From DASUPK01 sp036276255 (GTDB lineage Bacteria; Actinomycetota; Thermoleophilia; Solirubrobacterales; 70-9): DNA of 5,085 bases. The stretch's first letter is position 1. Every line of letters begins with the position of its first letter. Below the pieces are notes generated by a model. That model saw nothing but the letters and a program-made list of their open reading frames with translations. It was not told the DNA's origin and made no database searches. This document shows positions 1-5,085 of this stretch, in pieces. The position numbers and the translations under genes were made by a program. The stretch is taken from positions 1 through 5,085 of the forward strand of contig DASUPK010000119.1 of NCBI GenBank assembly GCA_036276255.1, given 5' to 3'.

Positions 1-306
1 TGGGGACTGGCGGCGATCCTCGAGAACAAGAACGTGATCGTCGGCGGCAACGGGGTGATCATCTCCAATGCCAAGACCTGGGGCTGGGTGTATCTGATCC
101 TGGGTTCGCTCGTGGCTCTGACCGGGGTGGGGCTGTTTGCCCGCAGCGAGGCGGCGCGCTGGGCCGCGGTCTTCTTCGTCTCCCTGAACGCGATCATGCA
201 AATCGTCTGGTTCCCCGCCGCACCGCTCTGGGCGTTCCTGATCATCGGCCTCGACGTGTTGATCCTCTACGGGCTGACGGCGGCCTGGGACGAGGACTGG
301 GACTAG
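1..306 (+). CDS. DUF7144-like small integral membrane protein, 3' part (5' end outside window)
   Basis: The reading frame is open from base 1 (first codons W-G-L-A-A-I-L) to the TAG stop at 304-306, so the gene begins left of the window and 101 codons are visible. The ATG-like GTG at 34 is internal: the residues before it (GLAAILENKN) belong to the same domain. Visible features are three hydrophobic helices after the tryptophan-rich entry T-W-G-W-V: about residues 35-50 (YLILGSLVALTGVGLF), 57-73 (ARWAAVFFVSLNAIMQIV) and 77-94 (APLWAFLIIGLDVLILYG). An acidic tail, AAWDEDWD, closes the protein. The WGW-hydrophobic-G-L-F-AR pattern and the P-x-W-AFLIIGLDV segment match the DUF7144 family as I remember it, a common actinobacterial four-helix membrane protein of unknown function. 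It converges on the aromatic operon and is probably unrelated to it. Family recognition is from memory, so it is fairly but not fully sure. Confidence 0.8.
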   Translation, partial: WGLAAILENKNVIVGGNGVIISNAKTWGWVYLILGSLVALTGVGLFARSEAARWAAVFFVSLNAIMQIVWFPAAPLWAFLIIGLDVLILYGLTAAWDEDWD

Positions 307-322
307 GCCTCACAGCTTCCGA

Positions 323-354
323 GGGGCGGTCCGCACTTCGATGCGGGCCGCCCC
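323..354. terminator. GC-rich hairpin between convergent genes, likely shared terminator
   Basis: Arms 323-335 and 342-354 form a 13-bp stem, complete except for one G-U type pair (T330 opposite G347), closed by a 6-base loop CTTCGA. The hairpin lies between two stop codons that face each other (306 on + and 374 on -), 17 bases after the plus gene and 20 bases after the minus operon. Neither flank has a run of T, so it would be a U-tract-less terminator of the kind often proposed in high-GC actinobacteria. It could serve both strands because the stem is nearly symmetrical. Terminator activity is inferred; the inverted repeat is seen directly. Confidence 0.72.
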
Positions 355-373
355 GGTGTACTGCTCCAACCCG

Positions 374-748
374 CTAGAGCGAGTACGGGCCGAAACGCAT
401 GACGGCCACGAAGGCGGCGAGGGCCGCGAGCGCGACGTTCAGCGGCAGCCTGTTGAACTCGCGCCGGCGGACGTGGGTGGCGGCCGCGCCGACCATAAGC
501 AGAACCGCGCCGACAGCCGCGACCGCGGTCAACGTCGGCGCGATGTCGAGGGCGGCCGGCAGGATCAGACCGATCGCGGTGAGGATCTCGAGAACGCCGA
601 TGCTCTTCACCCGGCGGTCGTCGACGTCTTCGACCCAGCCCTGACCCAGGCTGATCAGCTTCTCCCGCGGTTGGGTGAGTTTCAGTCCACCAGCGACAGC
701 GAAGACAGTCGCGAGCACCACCTGCGCGATCCAGATCACCGTCTCCAT
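374..748 (-). CDS. DoxX-like four-helix membrane protein
   Basis: This 124-residue protein starts at ATG 748 and ends with TAG at 374-376. Four hydrophobic segments are visible: about residues 3-23, 48-66, 71-90 and 102-118. They are separated by a basic/acidic loop (KLTQPREK through DVDDRRVK) and a basic turn (THVRRREFNR). The first helix followed by AGGLKL and the GVLEILTAIGLILP segment are the usual signatures of DoxX-like small membrane proteins. DoxX was first named as a subunit of an archaeal thiosulfate:quinone oxidoreductase, but most bacterial homologues have no proven role; some actinobacterial ones have been linked to membrane redox and oxidative stress. It is the last gene of the operon, 10 bases after the PPOX gene. 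No good Shine-Dalgarno is visible before the ATG, so it probably relies on translation of the upstream gene. Function in aromatic breakdown is unknown. Confidence 0.85.
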   Translation of the reverse strand: METVIWIAQVVLATVFAVAGGLKLTQPREKLISLGQGWVEDVDDRRVKSIGVLEILTAIGLILPAALDIAPTLTAVAAVGAVLLMVGAAATHVRRREFNRLPLNVALAALAAFVAVMRFGPYSL

Positions 749-758
749 CGCGCAGTCG

Positions 759-1190
759 CTACCGCTCAGCCTCGACCGGGATGTAGCTGACCGCGGTGAC
801 CTTCTCGACGGTGATCGCGAGGATCACGCGATCGATCGACGCAAGTGCGTCGTCGGTCTGAGGCTCGGGGGGCTCGTCCATCCCGGCGATTCGCTGCATG
901 ATCCGCGCCGTCGAGCCGCCGATTTCCTCGGTCAGGATCTCGGCCGGACCGGAGAACGTCGCCGACGGATATGGCTGCTCGTCACCCCGGATGCAGATGG
1001 AAGCCCGGCCGGTGCGGATCACGTCCTGCGCCTTTAGCCGCTTGGACTCGGTCGAGATCAGCAGGCGATCCCCGTCCCGGATGTAGTAGACGACCGACTG
1101 CCGGGGATTGCCGTCGGAGCCGACCGTGGCGAGGACGCCGACGCGGTGCCCGTCGAGGAAATCCCGGAGCTCGTCGGTCAGCTCGCCCAC
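759..1190 (-). CDS. PPOX / F420-dependent family split-barrel flavoprotein
   Basis: This 143-residue protein starts at GTG 1190 and ends with TAG at 759-761. It has the small split beta-barrel pattern of the pyridoxamine 5'-phosphate oxidase-like superfamily. Residues 16-38 (R-V-G-V-L-A-T-V-G-S-D-G-N-P-R-Q-S-V-V-Y-Y) form the opening strands, residues 42-58 (RLLISTESKRLKAQDV) carry the typical S-x-x-x-K-x-x-x phosphate-contacting stretch, and residues 76-84 (SATFSGPAE) form the next strand. The length fits single-domain actinobacterial PPOX-class F420-dependent enzymes. Whether it binds F420, FMN, heme or nothing cannot be told from sequence. The GTG start is supported by AGGAG five bases upstream and by immediate homology after it (GELTDELRDFLDGHRVGVLATV). 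It overlaps the end of the FAH gene by 13 bases. A role as a reductase of a pathway intermediate or as a flavin carrier is only a guess from context. Confidence 0.86.
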   Translation of the reverse strand: MGELTDELRDFLDGHRVGVLATVGSDGNPRQSVVYYIRDGDRLLISTESKRLKAQDVIRTGRASICIRGDEQPYPSATFSGPAEILTEEIGGSTARIMQRIAGMDEPPEPQTDDALASIDRVILAITVEKVTAVSYIPVEAER

Positions 1191-1996
1191 GCGGGCTCCT
1201 GCTCGGCTTCCGCGACGACGAAGCCATCGGGCTCCTGGACGACCGTGTTCTCGAGCGTGCCGATTCCCTCGATCTCGACCCGGACGACGTCACCCACCTT
1301 GAGCAGGCCCTCGGGGAAGGGCTGCCGGACGGCGCCGATGCCGGCCGGCGTGCCGGTGGCGATCACATCGCCGGGCTCGAGCGTGAAGGCCTCCGACAGG
1401 TGCGCCACCTGCTGGAAGCAGTCGTAGATCATCTCGCTGGTGTTGCCGTCCTGGCGGAGCTCGTCGTTGACCCAGGTCTTGATCGAGAGCGAGTGGGGAT
1501 CGCCCAGCTCGTCGGTGGTTACGACCCAGGGCCCGAGCGGGCCGTGGGTGTCGAACGACTTGCCCAGCGTCATCGTCGGTGTGCGCAGCTGCCAATCGCG
1601 CACCGAAAGATCGTTCGTGATCGTGTAGCCGGCGATCACCTCCGCGGCGTGCTCCTCGCTGACGTGCCGACAGCGCTGGCCGATCACGATCGCGAGCTCG
1701 CCCTCGTAGTCGAGCAGGCTGGAAACGCGCGGCATGTGAACGTCGTCCCCGGGACCGACCACGCAGGTCGACTGCTTGTTGAAGAAGACCGGGAACTCGG
1801 GTGCCTCCATCCCGCTCTCGGCGATGTGGTCGGCGTAGTTGAGCCCGATGCCGAGAAACTTCCGCGGCCGGGCCGGCGCCAGTAGCCGCACCTCCTCGAG
1901 CGCATGGCGATCTCCCCGATGGGGGTCGACGACCTGATCTTCCTCGATGATGCCGCTGCGGACCTGGCCGTCAGCCTCGAACCTGCAGCGCTTCAT
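1178..1996 (-). CDS. Fumarylacetoacetate hydrolase (FAH) family enzyme
   Basis: This 272-residue protein starts at ATG 1996 and ends with TGA at 1178-1180. It belongs to the FAH superfamily, metal-dependent enzymes that hydrolyse C-C bonds in, decarboxylate, or isomerise oxo-acids from aromatic ring cleavage (FAHD1, HpcE/HpaG, fumarylpyruvate hydrolase). Residues 47-60 hold FLGIGLNYADHIAE with the lid His57 and Glu60; residues 96-101 (DYEGEL) supply E98 and E100, and D129 in NDLSVRD completes the metal site. The spacing H57-E98-E100-D129 equals that of human FAHD1 (H30, E71, E73, D102) as I recall it. The family hallmark GDVIATGTPAGIG is at 209-221. A longer open frame runs upstream to 2167, but it lies inside the dioxygenase gene and has no homology-like content. 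ATG 1996 overlaps the preceding stop as ATGA, a classic coupled start. The exact substrate is unknown; in this operon it should act on the ring-opened product. Confidence 0.93.
   Translation of the reverse strand: MKRCRFEADGQVRSGIIEEDQVVDPHRGDRHALEEVRLLAPARPRKFLGIGLNYADHIAESGMEAPEFPVFFNKQSTCVVGPGDDVHMPRVSSLLDYEGELAIVIGQRCRHVSEEHAAEVIAGYTITNDLSVRDWQLRTPTMTLGKSFDTHGPLGPWVVTTDELGDPHSLSIKTWVNDELRQDGNTSEMIYDCFQQVAHLSEAFTLEPGDVIATGTPAGIGAVRQPFPEGLLKVGDVVRVEIEGIGTLENTVVQEPDGFVVAEAEQEPAWAS
1196..1200 (-). promoter_or_regulatory. Shine-Dalgarno AGGAG fixing the GTG start of the PPOX gene
   Basis: On the minus strand AGGAG is followed by five bases and then GTG at 1190. The site lies inside the last codons of the FAH gene (the E-Q-E-P stretch), so the PPOX gene is started from within its upstream neighbour. 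It supports the GTG rather than any later start. Confidence 0.7.
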
Positions 1997-2586
1997 GACG
2001 CATCCGGGATTTCGACGGGATCCTGCTCGGGCGCATAGTCGCCGGCCATCGCTTTGGCATGGATCTGATCGAACTCCACGCCCGCGGCATGATCCGAGGC
2101 GACCCGCTCGGGATCTACGAACTGGCCGATCGGATTGGCCTTGAACACCTCCGAGGTGCGCATCCACTCGGTCGACTTCGCCCAGTCGCCGAAGTTGTCG
2201 ACCTGGAGTTCGACGTGGTTGCCGTCGGGGTCGGCGTAGTAGTAGGAGAAAGTCATCCCGTGATCGATGCAGAACGACGGCTCGATCCCGGCCTCCTTCA
2301 GACGCAGATAGGTCGAGTTGAGCTCGTCGAAGCCCGCGTACTCGAAGGCCGTGTGATGCAGGCCGGTGCGGGTGTCCTTGTCCGGGTCGTTGGTGAAGCC
2401 GGGGAAGGCCAGCAGGGCGATCCGGTGGTTGGCCTCGTCGTTGCTGAGCCAGGCGCCGACGTCGTCCTGAAAGTGGACCTCGGCGCCGACGAGAACCGCG
2501 TAATAGTCGATCATCTCCTGGAGACGGGTCGTCTTCAGGTTGAAGTGGTGAAACTTGGGATGGATCACTGCCGTCGAGTCGGCCAT
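1993..2586 (-). CDS. VOC-fold extradiol ring-cleavage dioxygenase-like protein
   Basis: This 197-residue protein starts at ATG 2586 and ends with TGA at 1993-1995. It is a vicinal oxygen chelate (glyoxalase/bleomycin resistance/type I extradiol dioxygenase) protein with two beta-alpha-beta modules, about residues 9-62 and 74-130. The likely metal ligands are His14 (KFHHFNLKT), His78 (GLHHTAFEY) and Glu126 (GNHVELQ), the 2-His-1-carboxylate set of extradiol enzymes. The IDHGMTFSYYYADPDGN stretch (107-123) carries a His109 and Tyr cluster placed like the catalytic His/Tyr of catechol 2,3-dioxygenases such as CatE and BphC. At about 130 residues of core it corresponds to one two-module domain rather than the four-module, roughly 300-residue classical enzymes. 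A hydrophilic tail of about 65 residues follows (WMRTSEVF...NPIGQFVDPE...). An upstream in-frame extension to 2742 is shadow coding inside the hydroxylase. Predicted reaction: O2-dependent opening of a catechol-like ring. A non-oxygenase VOC role cannot be excluded. Confidence 0.88.
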   Translation of the reverse strand: MADSTAVIHPKFHHFNLKTTRLQEMIDYYAVLVGAEVHFQDDVGAWLSNDEANHRIALLAFPGFTNDPDKDTRTGLHHTAFEYAGFDELNSTYLRLKEAGIEPSFCIDHGMTFSYYYADPDGNHVELQVDNFGDWAKSTEWMRTSEVFKANPIGQFVDPERVASDHAAGVEFDQIHAKAMAGDYAPEQDPVEIPDAS

Positions 2587-2588
2587 GT

Positions 2589-4187
2589 TCAGCGCTCCTT
2601 GATCGGGGATCGAGTGGTGAGATGAAGCTGGGTCCGCAGATCGCTGACCAGCGACGGCAGGTCGTCCGGCGCGGCGACGCTGCCGAAGACGTAGAAGTCG
2701 GGGCGAATCAGCGCGGCACGCGCGTCGTGGCCGCGCAGCCACTCCGTGAGGCGGCCGTCGATGTCGCGGACGCCTCCGGGAGCCTCGGGCTCGAGGGAGG
2801 CAACGGTCACGTCGAGCGAGCGGAGCACCTCGCGGTCGTCGTCGTCGAGGTGGTCAACCGGATCCCCGCCGGCGGCGATCAGCGACCAGCCGTGACCGAC
2901 GACATCGTCGAAGCGGCCCTCTCGCCCGTCCTTCGCCACCACCCCCTGGACGCTGAGCGTCCCTGCCAGTGGATCGGGCACCTCACCGGAGGGGGTGTGG
3001 ATCGCGCCCTTGCTGAGCGGCGGGAACTCGAGCGGCGGAGGTGCGTCCGCCTGGCGCAGCGTCGTGTCGCGTTCGGCCGCGGCCTCCGGGTCGAGCTCGC
3101 AGAGGACCTTGCCGAGCTCGACCGCGAAGCCGATCACCCACTCGGTCTGCGGCTCTCGCTCCACCTCGACCGTGTCGAGCAGCTCCTCGGACGCGAGTCC
3201 ACGCAGCACGAGGTCGAGCTTCCAGGCGAGATTCGCAGCGTCCCGCAGGCCGGAGCAGAGGCCCTGCCCCAGGAACGGCGGCGTCAGGTGGGCGGCGTCC
3301 CCGACGAGGAGGGCGTGACCCTTCCGCATCTCGTCGGCCAGCATCGAGCGGAACTCGTAGACCGCTGTGCGCGTGAGCGGCCCGTCCTCGGGCTTGAACC
3401 AGGGCTCGAGGAGCGACCAGACGCGCCCTGGATCATCAAAGTCCTCGGGCTTCTCGCCCGGGAGCAGCATGAACTCCCAGCGGCGGTGCCGAGGCCCGCT
3501 CTGGACGTGTGTCGTCGGCCGCCGGGGATCGCACCACTGGCAGGCGATCGGCAAGTGGGCCAGAGCGGCCATGTCGTTGGGCTCCGCATCCACCACCAGC
3601 CAGCGCTCCTGGAAGCCCAGGTCCCGGCGCCCGATCCCGGTCGCCTCCCGGACGAACGAGTTCGCCCCGTCGGCGCCGACGACCCAGCGCGCGCGCACGG
3701 TCTCCGTCTCCTCGGTCGGCGACAGCCGCCCGGGCACCTCCTCGACATGGTGGCGGACCGTGAGGGTTGCGCCGCCCTCGTCATCGCTGATGCGCTCGGC
3801 GACCCAGCCGCGATGCACGGCGACGCCGTCGTCCGCACACTTCCCGTCGAGAGCCCTTTCGAGCTCGGGCTGGAAGAACAGGTAGTCCGGCTCCCAGCCC
3901 GACTTCGCCGGCATCTCCGGAGTCAGGGTGAGCAGCTCCTCGCCGTCCGCGCCGAACCAGCGGTATTCGCGCAGCGGGACCATCTGCTCGGCGAGGCGGC
4001 CGGCCAGGCCGCGCGCCTGCAGCAGACGCATGATCTCGTGGTCGATGTGGACGGCACGCGGCAGGCGATAGATCTCGTCGAAGCGCTCGAACGCGGCGAC
4101 GCGGTGACCCGCTCGCCCGAGCATGCCGGCGAGGGTCTGCCCGACGGGCCCGTGGCCGACGACGGCGATGTCGACCTCTCGCTCCAT
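2589..4187 (-). CDS. FAD-dependent aromatic hydroxylase, MhpA-type (class A flavoprotein monooxygenase)
   Basis: This 532-residue protein starts at ATG 4187 and ends with TGA at 2589-2591. It is a single-component flavoprotein monooxygenase expected to hydroxylate a phenolic ring with NAD(P)H and O2 in the cytoplasm. The dinucleotide-binding GxGxxG is at 11-16 (GHGPVG), followed by the FAD-ribose acidic residue near E34 in AAFERFDEIY. The substrate-side signature RLPRAVHIDHEIMRLLQ is at 41-57, the DG motif VVGADGANSFVRE at 169-181, and the GD motif LLVGDAAHLTPPFLGQGL at 293-310. A C-terminal thioredoxin-like domain ends with ALIRPDFYVFG at 492-502. This order and length resemble 3-(3-hydroxyphenyl)propionate hydroxylase MhpA (about 550 residues), but the substrate is not proven, so no symbol is given. 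The frame is open upstream to 4460, but those codons are the shadow of the preceding gene; ATG 4187 sits 4 bases after that gene's stop with GAGG just before it, and homology begins at once (REVDIAVVGHGPVG). Confidence 0.93.
   Translation of the reverse strand: MEREVDIAVVGHGPVGQTLAGMLGRAGHRVAAFERFDEIYRLPRAVHIDHEIMRLLQARGLAGRLAEQMVPLREYRWFGADGEELLTLTPEMPAKSGWEPDYLFFQPELERALDGKCADDGVAVHRGWVAERISDDEGGATLTVRHHVEEVPGRLSPTEETETVRARWVVGADGANSFVREATGIGRRDLGFQERWLVVDAEPNDMAALAHLPIACQWCDPRRPTTHVQSGPRHRRWEFMLLPGEKPEDFDDPGRVWSLLEPWFKPEDGPLTRTAVYEFRSMLADEMRKGHALLVGDAAHLTPPFLGQGLCSGLRDAANLAWKLDLVLRGLASEELLDTVEVEREPQTEWVIGFAVELGKVLCELDPEAAAERDTTLRQADAPPPLEFPPLSKGAIHTPSGEVPDPLAGTLSVQGVVAKDGREGRFDDVVGHGWSLIAAGGDPVDHLDDDDREVLRSLDVTVASLEPEAPGGVRDIDGRLTEWLRGHDARAALIRPDFYVFGSVAAPDDLPSLVSDLRTQLHLTTRSPIKER
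2595..2600 (-). promoter_or_regulatory. Shine-Dalgarno AAGGAG for the VOC dioxygenase gene
   Basis: On the minus strand AAGGAG is followed by eight bases and ATG at 2586. It is the strongest ribosome site in the operon and lies within the last codons (I-K-E-R) of the hydroxylase gene. It fixes the start at 2586 rather than the longer open frame, and suggests the ring-cleavage enzyme is well translated independently of coupling. Confidence 0.75.
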
Positions 4188-4191
4188 CGCC

Positions 4192-5085
4192 TCAGGTGGC
4201 GGCGACGGCGGTCGGCTTGGCGAGGACGTGAGCAAAGGCCTCGCGGAGCTCCTCGAGCGGCGCATCCGACGCTCCCGGGTTGCGCCAGGCGACGAATCGG
4301 TCGGGGCGGACGAGGATCGCGCCCTCGGGGCGGATCCCGCGGCTCCGTGCCCACATGCAGCGCGGATCGTACAGGTCGCCGTCGATGTGGCCGATTCGCA
4401 CGGCATCCAGGGGGACACCGGTCGAGGCGAGCTCCTCGGCGGCTTTGCACCAAGGTGCACCTTCCTCGCCCGCGATCAGCAGGAAGCGACCCGGCTTGAC
4501 CAGGTCCTTGATCGGCTCGCGCACACCGTCCGCGTCGTCGATCCATGCATGCGGCAGCGGCGAACCCGGCCGGGTCGAAGGCTCGTAGAGACGGACCTCG
4601 TCGACGGAGGTCACCGGCGGCGTCCCGTCCGGTACGACCGCTGCGGACTCGTACGAATAGCCGAGCTCGACGTTCAGCTCGTTGAACTCCATCGACTGCA
4701 TGCGGATCGCCCGCATGACCGCCGCGCGGTGGTCCGCGTCCGCGGGATCGCCGCTCCAGATGCGCCGGAGGTTCGCCCAGTTCTGCTCGGGCGTGTGCTC
4801 GTGGGAGACACCCGCCGTCTCCACGATGGCGAACTGGTTCACGGCGTTCTCGAGCGACCGCTGGGCGTTTCGCTCGTCGGCCGAGCGGCGCTCTGGCCCG
4901 TAGGTCTCGAGCAGCTCGGGCGAGGCATGACCCTCGAGCACGGCCCCGAGCTTCCAGCAGAGGTTGTGGACGTCGTGGATCGCGCTGGTCAGGCCCAGCC
5001 CCCCCGTTGGCGGGTGGCGGTGCGCCGCGTCGCCGACCAGGAAGACGCGACCGACGCTGAACTTCGAGGCCAGCACGGCGTCCAC
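4192..5085 (-). CDS. FAD-dependent aromatic hydroxylase, TfdB-type (phenol 2-monooxygenase-like), C-terminal half
   Basis: The frame is open from the right edge (5085) to TGA at 4192-4194, so only the last 297 residues are visible and the N-terminal FAD-binding half lies outside; the GTG at the edge is an internal valine. The GD motif is clear at visible residues 13-31 (RVFLVGDAAHRHPPTGGLG), continuing into SAIHDVHNLCWKLGAVLEG and LLETYGPER. These closely resemble 2,4-dichlorophenol 6-monooxygenase TfdB as I remember it, including EFNELNVELGYSYESAAV (133-150), PGSPLPHAWI (173-182) and the C-terminal thioredoxin-like domain with GAILVRPDRFVAWR (255-268). TfdB is about 600 residues, so roughly half is missing here. 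Expected reaction: NADPH- and O2-dependent ortho-hydroxylation of a phenol to a catechol. The chlorophenol specificity of TfdB should not be transferred. A single Cys stands in GAPWCKAA (209-216), where classical thioredoxins have a CxxC pair. It is the first visible gene of the operon and ends 4 bases before the second hydroxylase. Confidence 0.92.
   Translation of the reverse strand: MDAVLASKFSVGRVFLVGDAAHRHPPTGGLGLTSAIHDVHNLCWKLGAVLEGHASPELLETYGPERRSADERNAQRSLENAVNQFAIVETAGVSHEHTPEQNWANLRRIWSGDPADADHRAAVMRAIRMQSMEFNELNVELGYSYESAAVVPDGTPPVTSVDEVRLYEPSTRPGSPLPHAWIDDADGVREPIKDLVKPGRFLLIAGEEGAPWCKAAEELASTGVPLDAVRIGHIDGDLYDPRCMWARSRGIRPEGAILVRPDRFVAWRNPGASDAPLEELREAFAHVLAKPTAVAAT

Larger units (their letters stand above)
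374..5085 (-). other. Aromatic-degradation-type operon (six genes, continues beyond right edge)
   Basis: Six minus-strand genes follow each other with junctions of +4, +2, -4, -13 and +10 bases, leaving no room for internal promoters or terminators outside coding sequence. The order is hydroxylase, hydroxylase, ring-cleavage dioxygenase, FAH-family enzyme, PPOX-type flavoprotein, DoxX-type membrane protein, ending at the hairpin at 323-354. No promoter or regulator gene is visible, so both should lie right of base 5085. Co-transcription is inferred from spacing; the pathway role is inferred from the families. Confidence 0.85.

Noticed and set aside
34..306. Complete 90-residue membrane protein starting at the GTG at base 34
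   Set aside because: The frame is open to base 1 and the preceding codons carry family-like residues, so this is an internal valine of a gene cut by the window edge.
341..790. 149-codon plus-strand open frame over the DoxX gene and the hairpin
   Set aside because: It is antisense to DoxX, begins inside the hairpin, and its product is a charged low-complexity chain with no recognisable domain.
971..1885. 304-codon plus-strand open frame antisense to the PPOX and FAH genes
   Set aside because: It crosses the boundary of two well-supported minus-strand genes, starts with an arginine-rich stretch of no family, and is explained by GC-rich codon structure.
1997..2167. N-terminal extension of the FAH protein to an ATG at 2167
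   Set aside because: The extra 57 residues lie in a different frame within the VOC gene, are arginine/glycine-rich and unlike FAH proteins, whereas ATG 1996 forms an ATGA overlap and begins the family homology.
2828..2848. Short GTC/GAC-type triplet run in the hydroxylase gene
   Set aside because: It encodes an acidic stretch (HLDDDDRE) in a loop of the C-terminal domain and is too short to be a meaningful repeat.
4188..4460. N-terminal extension of the MhpA-type hydroxylase up to 4460
   Set aside because: The extra 91 residues are shadow coding within the end of the TfdB-type gene; the FAD-binding motif should stand within the first 20 residues, as it does from ATG 4187.
2622..4499. 625-codon open frame on the plus strand, antisense to the hydroxylase genes
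   Set aside because: It lies opposite two hydroxylase genes with strong family motifs, its translation is low-complexity and rich in R, E, L, V and A with no recognisable domain, and such mirror frames are expected in high-GC DNA.

Overview
The window is a GC-rich bacterial segment with the tight gene packing, SD-driven ATG/GTG starts and protein families (DUF7144-type membrane protein, split-barrel PPOX/F420-type flavoprotein, DoxX) typical of Actinomycetota. A more precise placement cannot be supported from the sequence alone.

Layout. At the left edge (1-306, + strand) is the 3' part of a small DUF7144-like membrane protein gene. It converges on a minus-strand operon. The 67-base gap between them holds one strong GC-rich hairpin (323-354), probably a shared terminator. 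The rest of the window, 374-5085, is one minus-strand operon read right to left. In transcription order it holds: a TfdB-type FAD-dependent aromatic hydroxylase (5' end beyond the window), a second MhpA-type FAD-dependent aromatic hydroxylase, a VOC-fold extradiol-dioxygenase-like protein, a fumarylacetoacetate hydrolase (FAH) family enzyme, a small PPOX/F420-type split-barrel protein, and a DoxX-like four-helix membrane protein. The junctions are +4, +2, -4 (ATGA), -13 and +10 bases, so the genes are almost certainly co-transcribed and partly translationally coupled.

Joint function (inference). The first four genes read as a catabolic route for an aromatic compound. Two flavin hydroxylases prepare a dihydroxylated (catechol-like) ring, the VOC metalloenzyme opens it with O2, and the FAH-family enzyme hydrolyses, decarboxylates or isomerises the ring-opened oxo-acid. 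The substrate cannot be named from sequence. No alpha/beta-fold meta-cleavage hydrolase, hydratase, aldolase, transporter or regulator lies in the window. The PPOX and DoxX genes at the operon's end have no obvious place in a standard meta-cleavage pathway.

There are no RNA genes, mobile elements, CRISPR arrays or notable repeats. I see no previously undescribed system. The points most worth following are the unusual enzyme combination and the two appended accessory genes.
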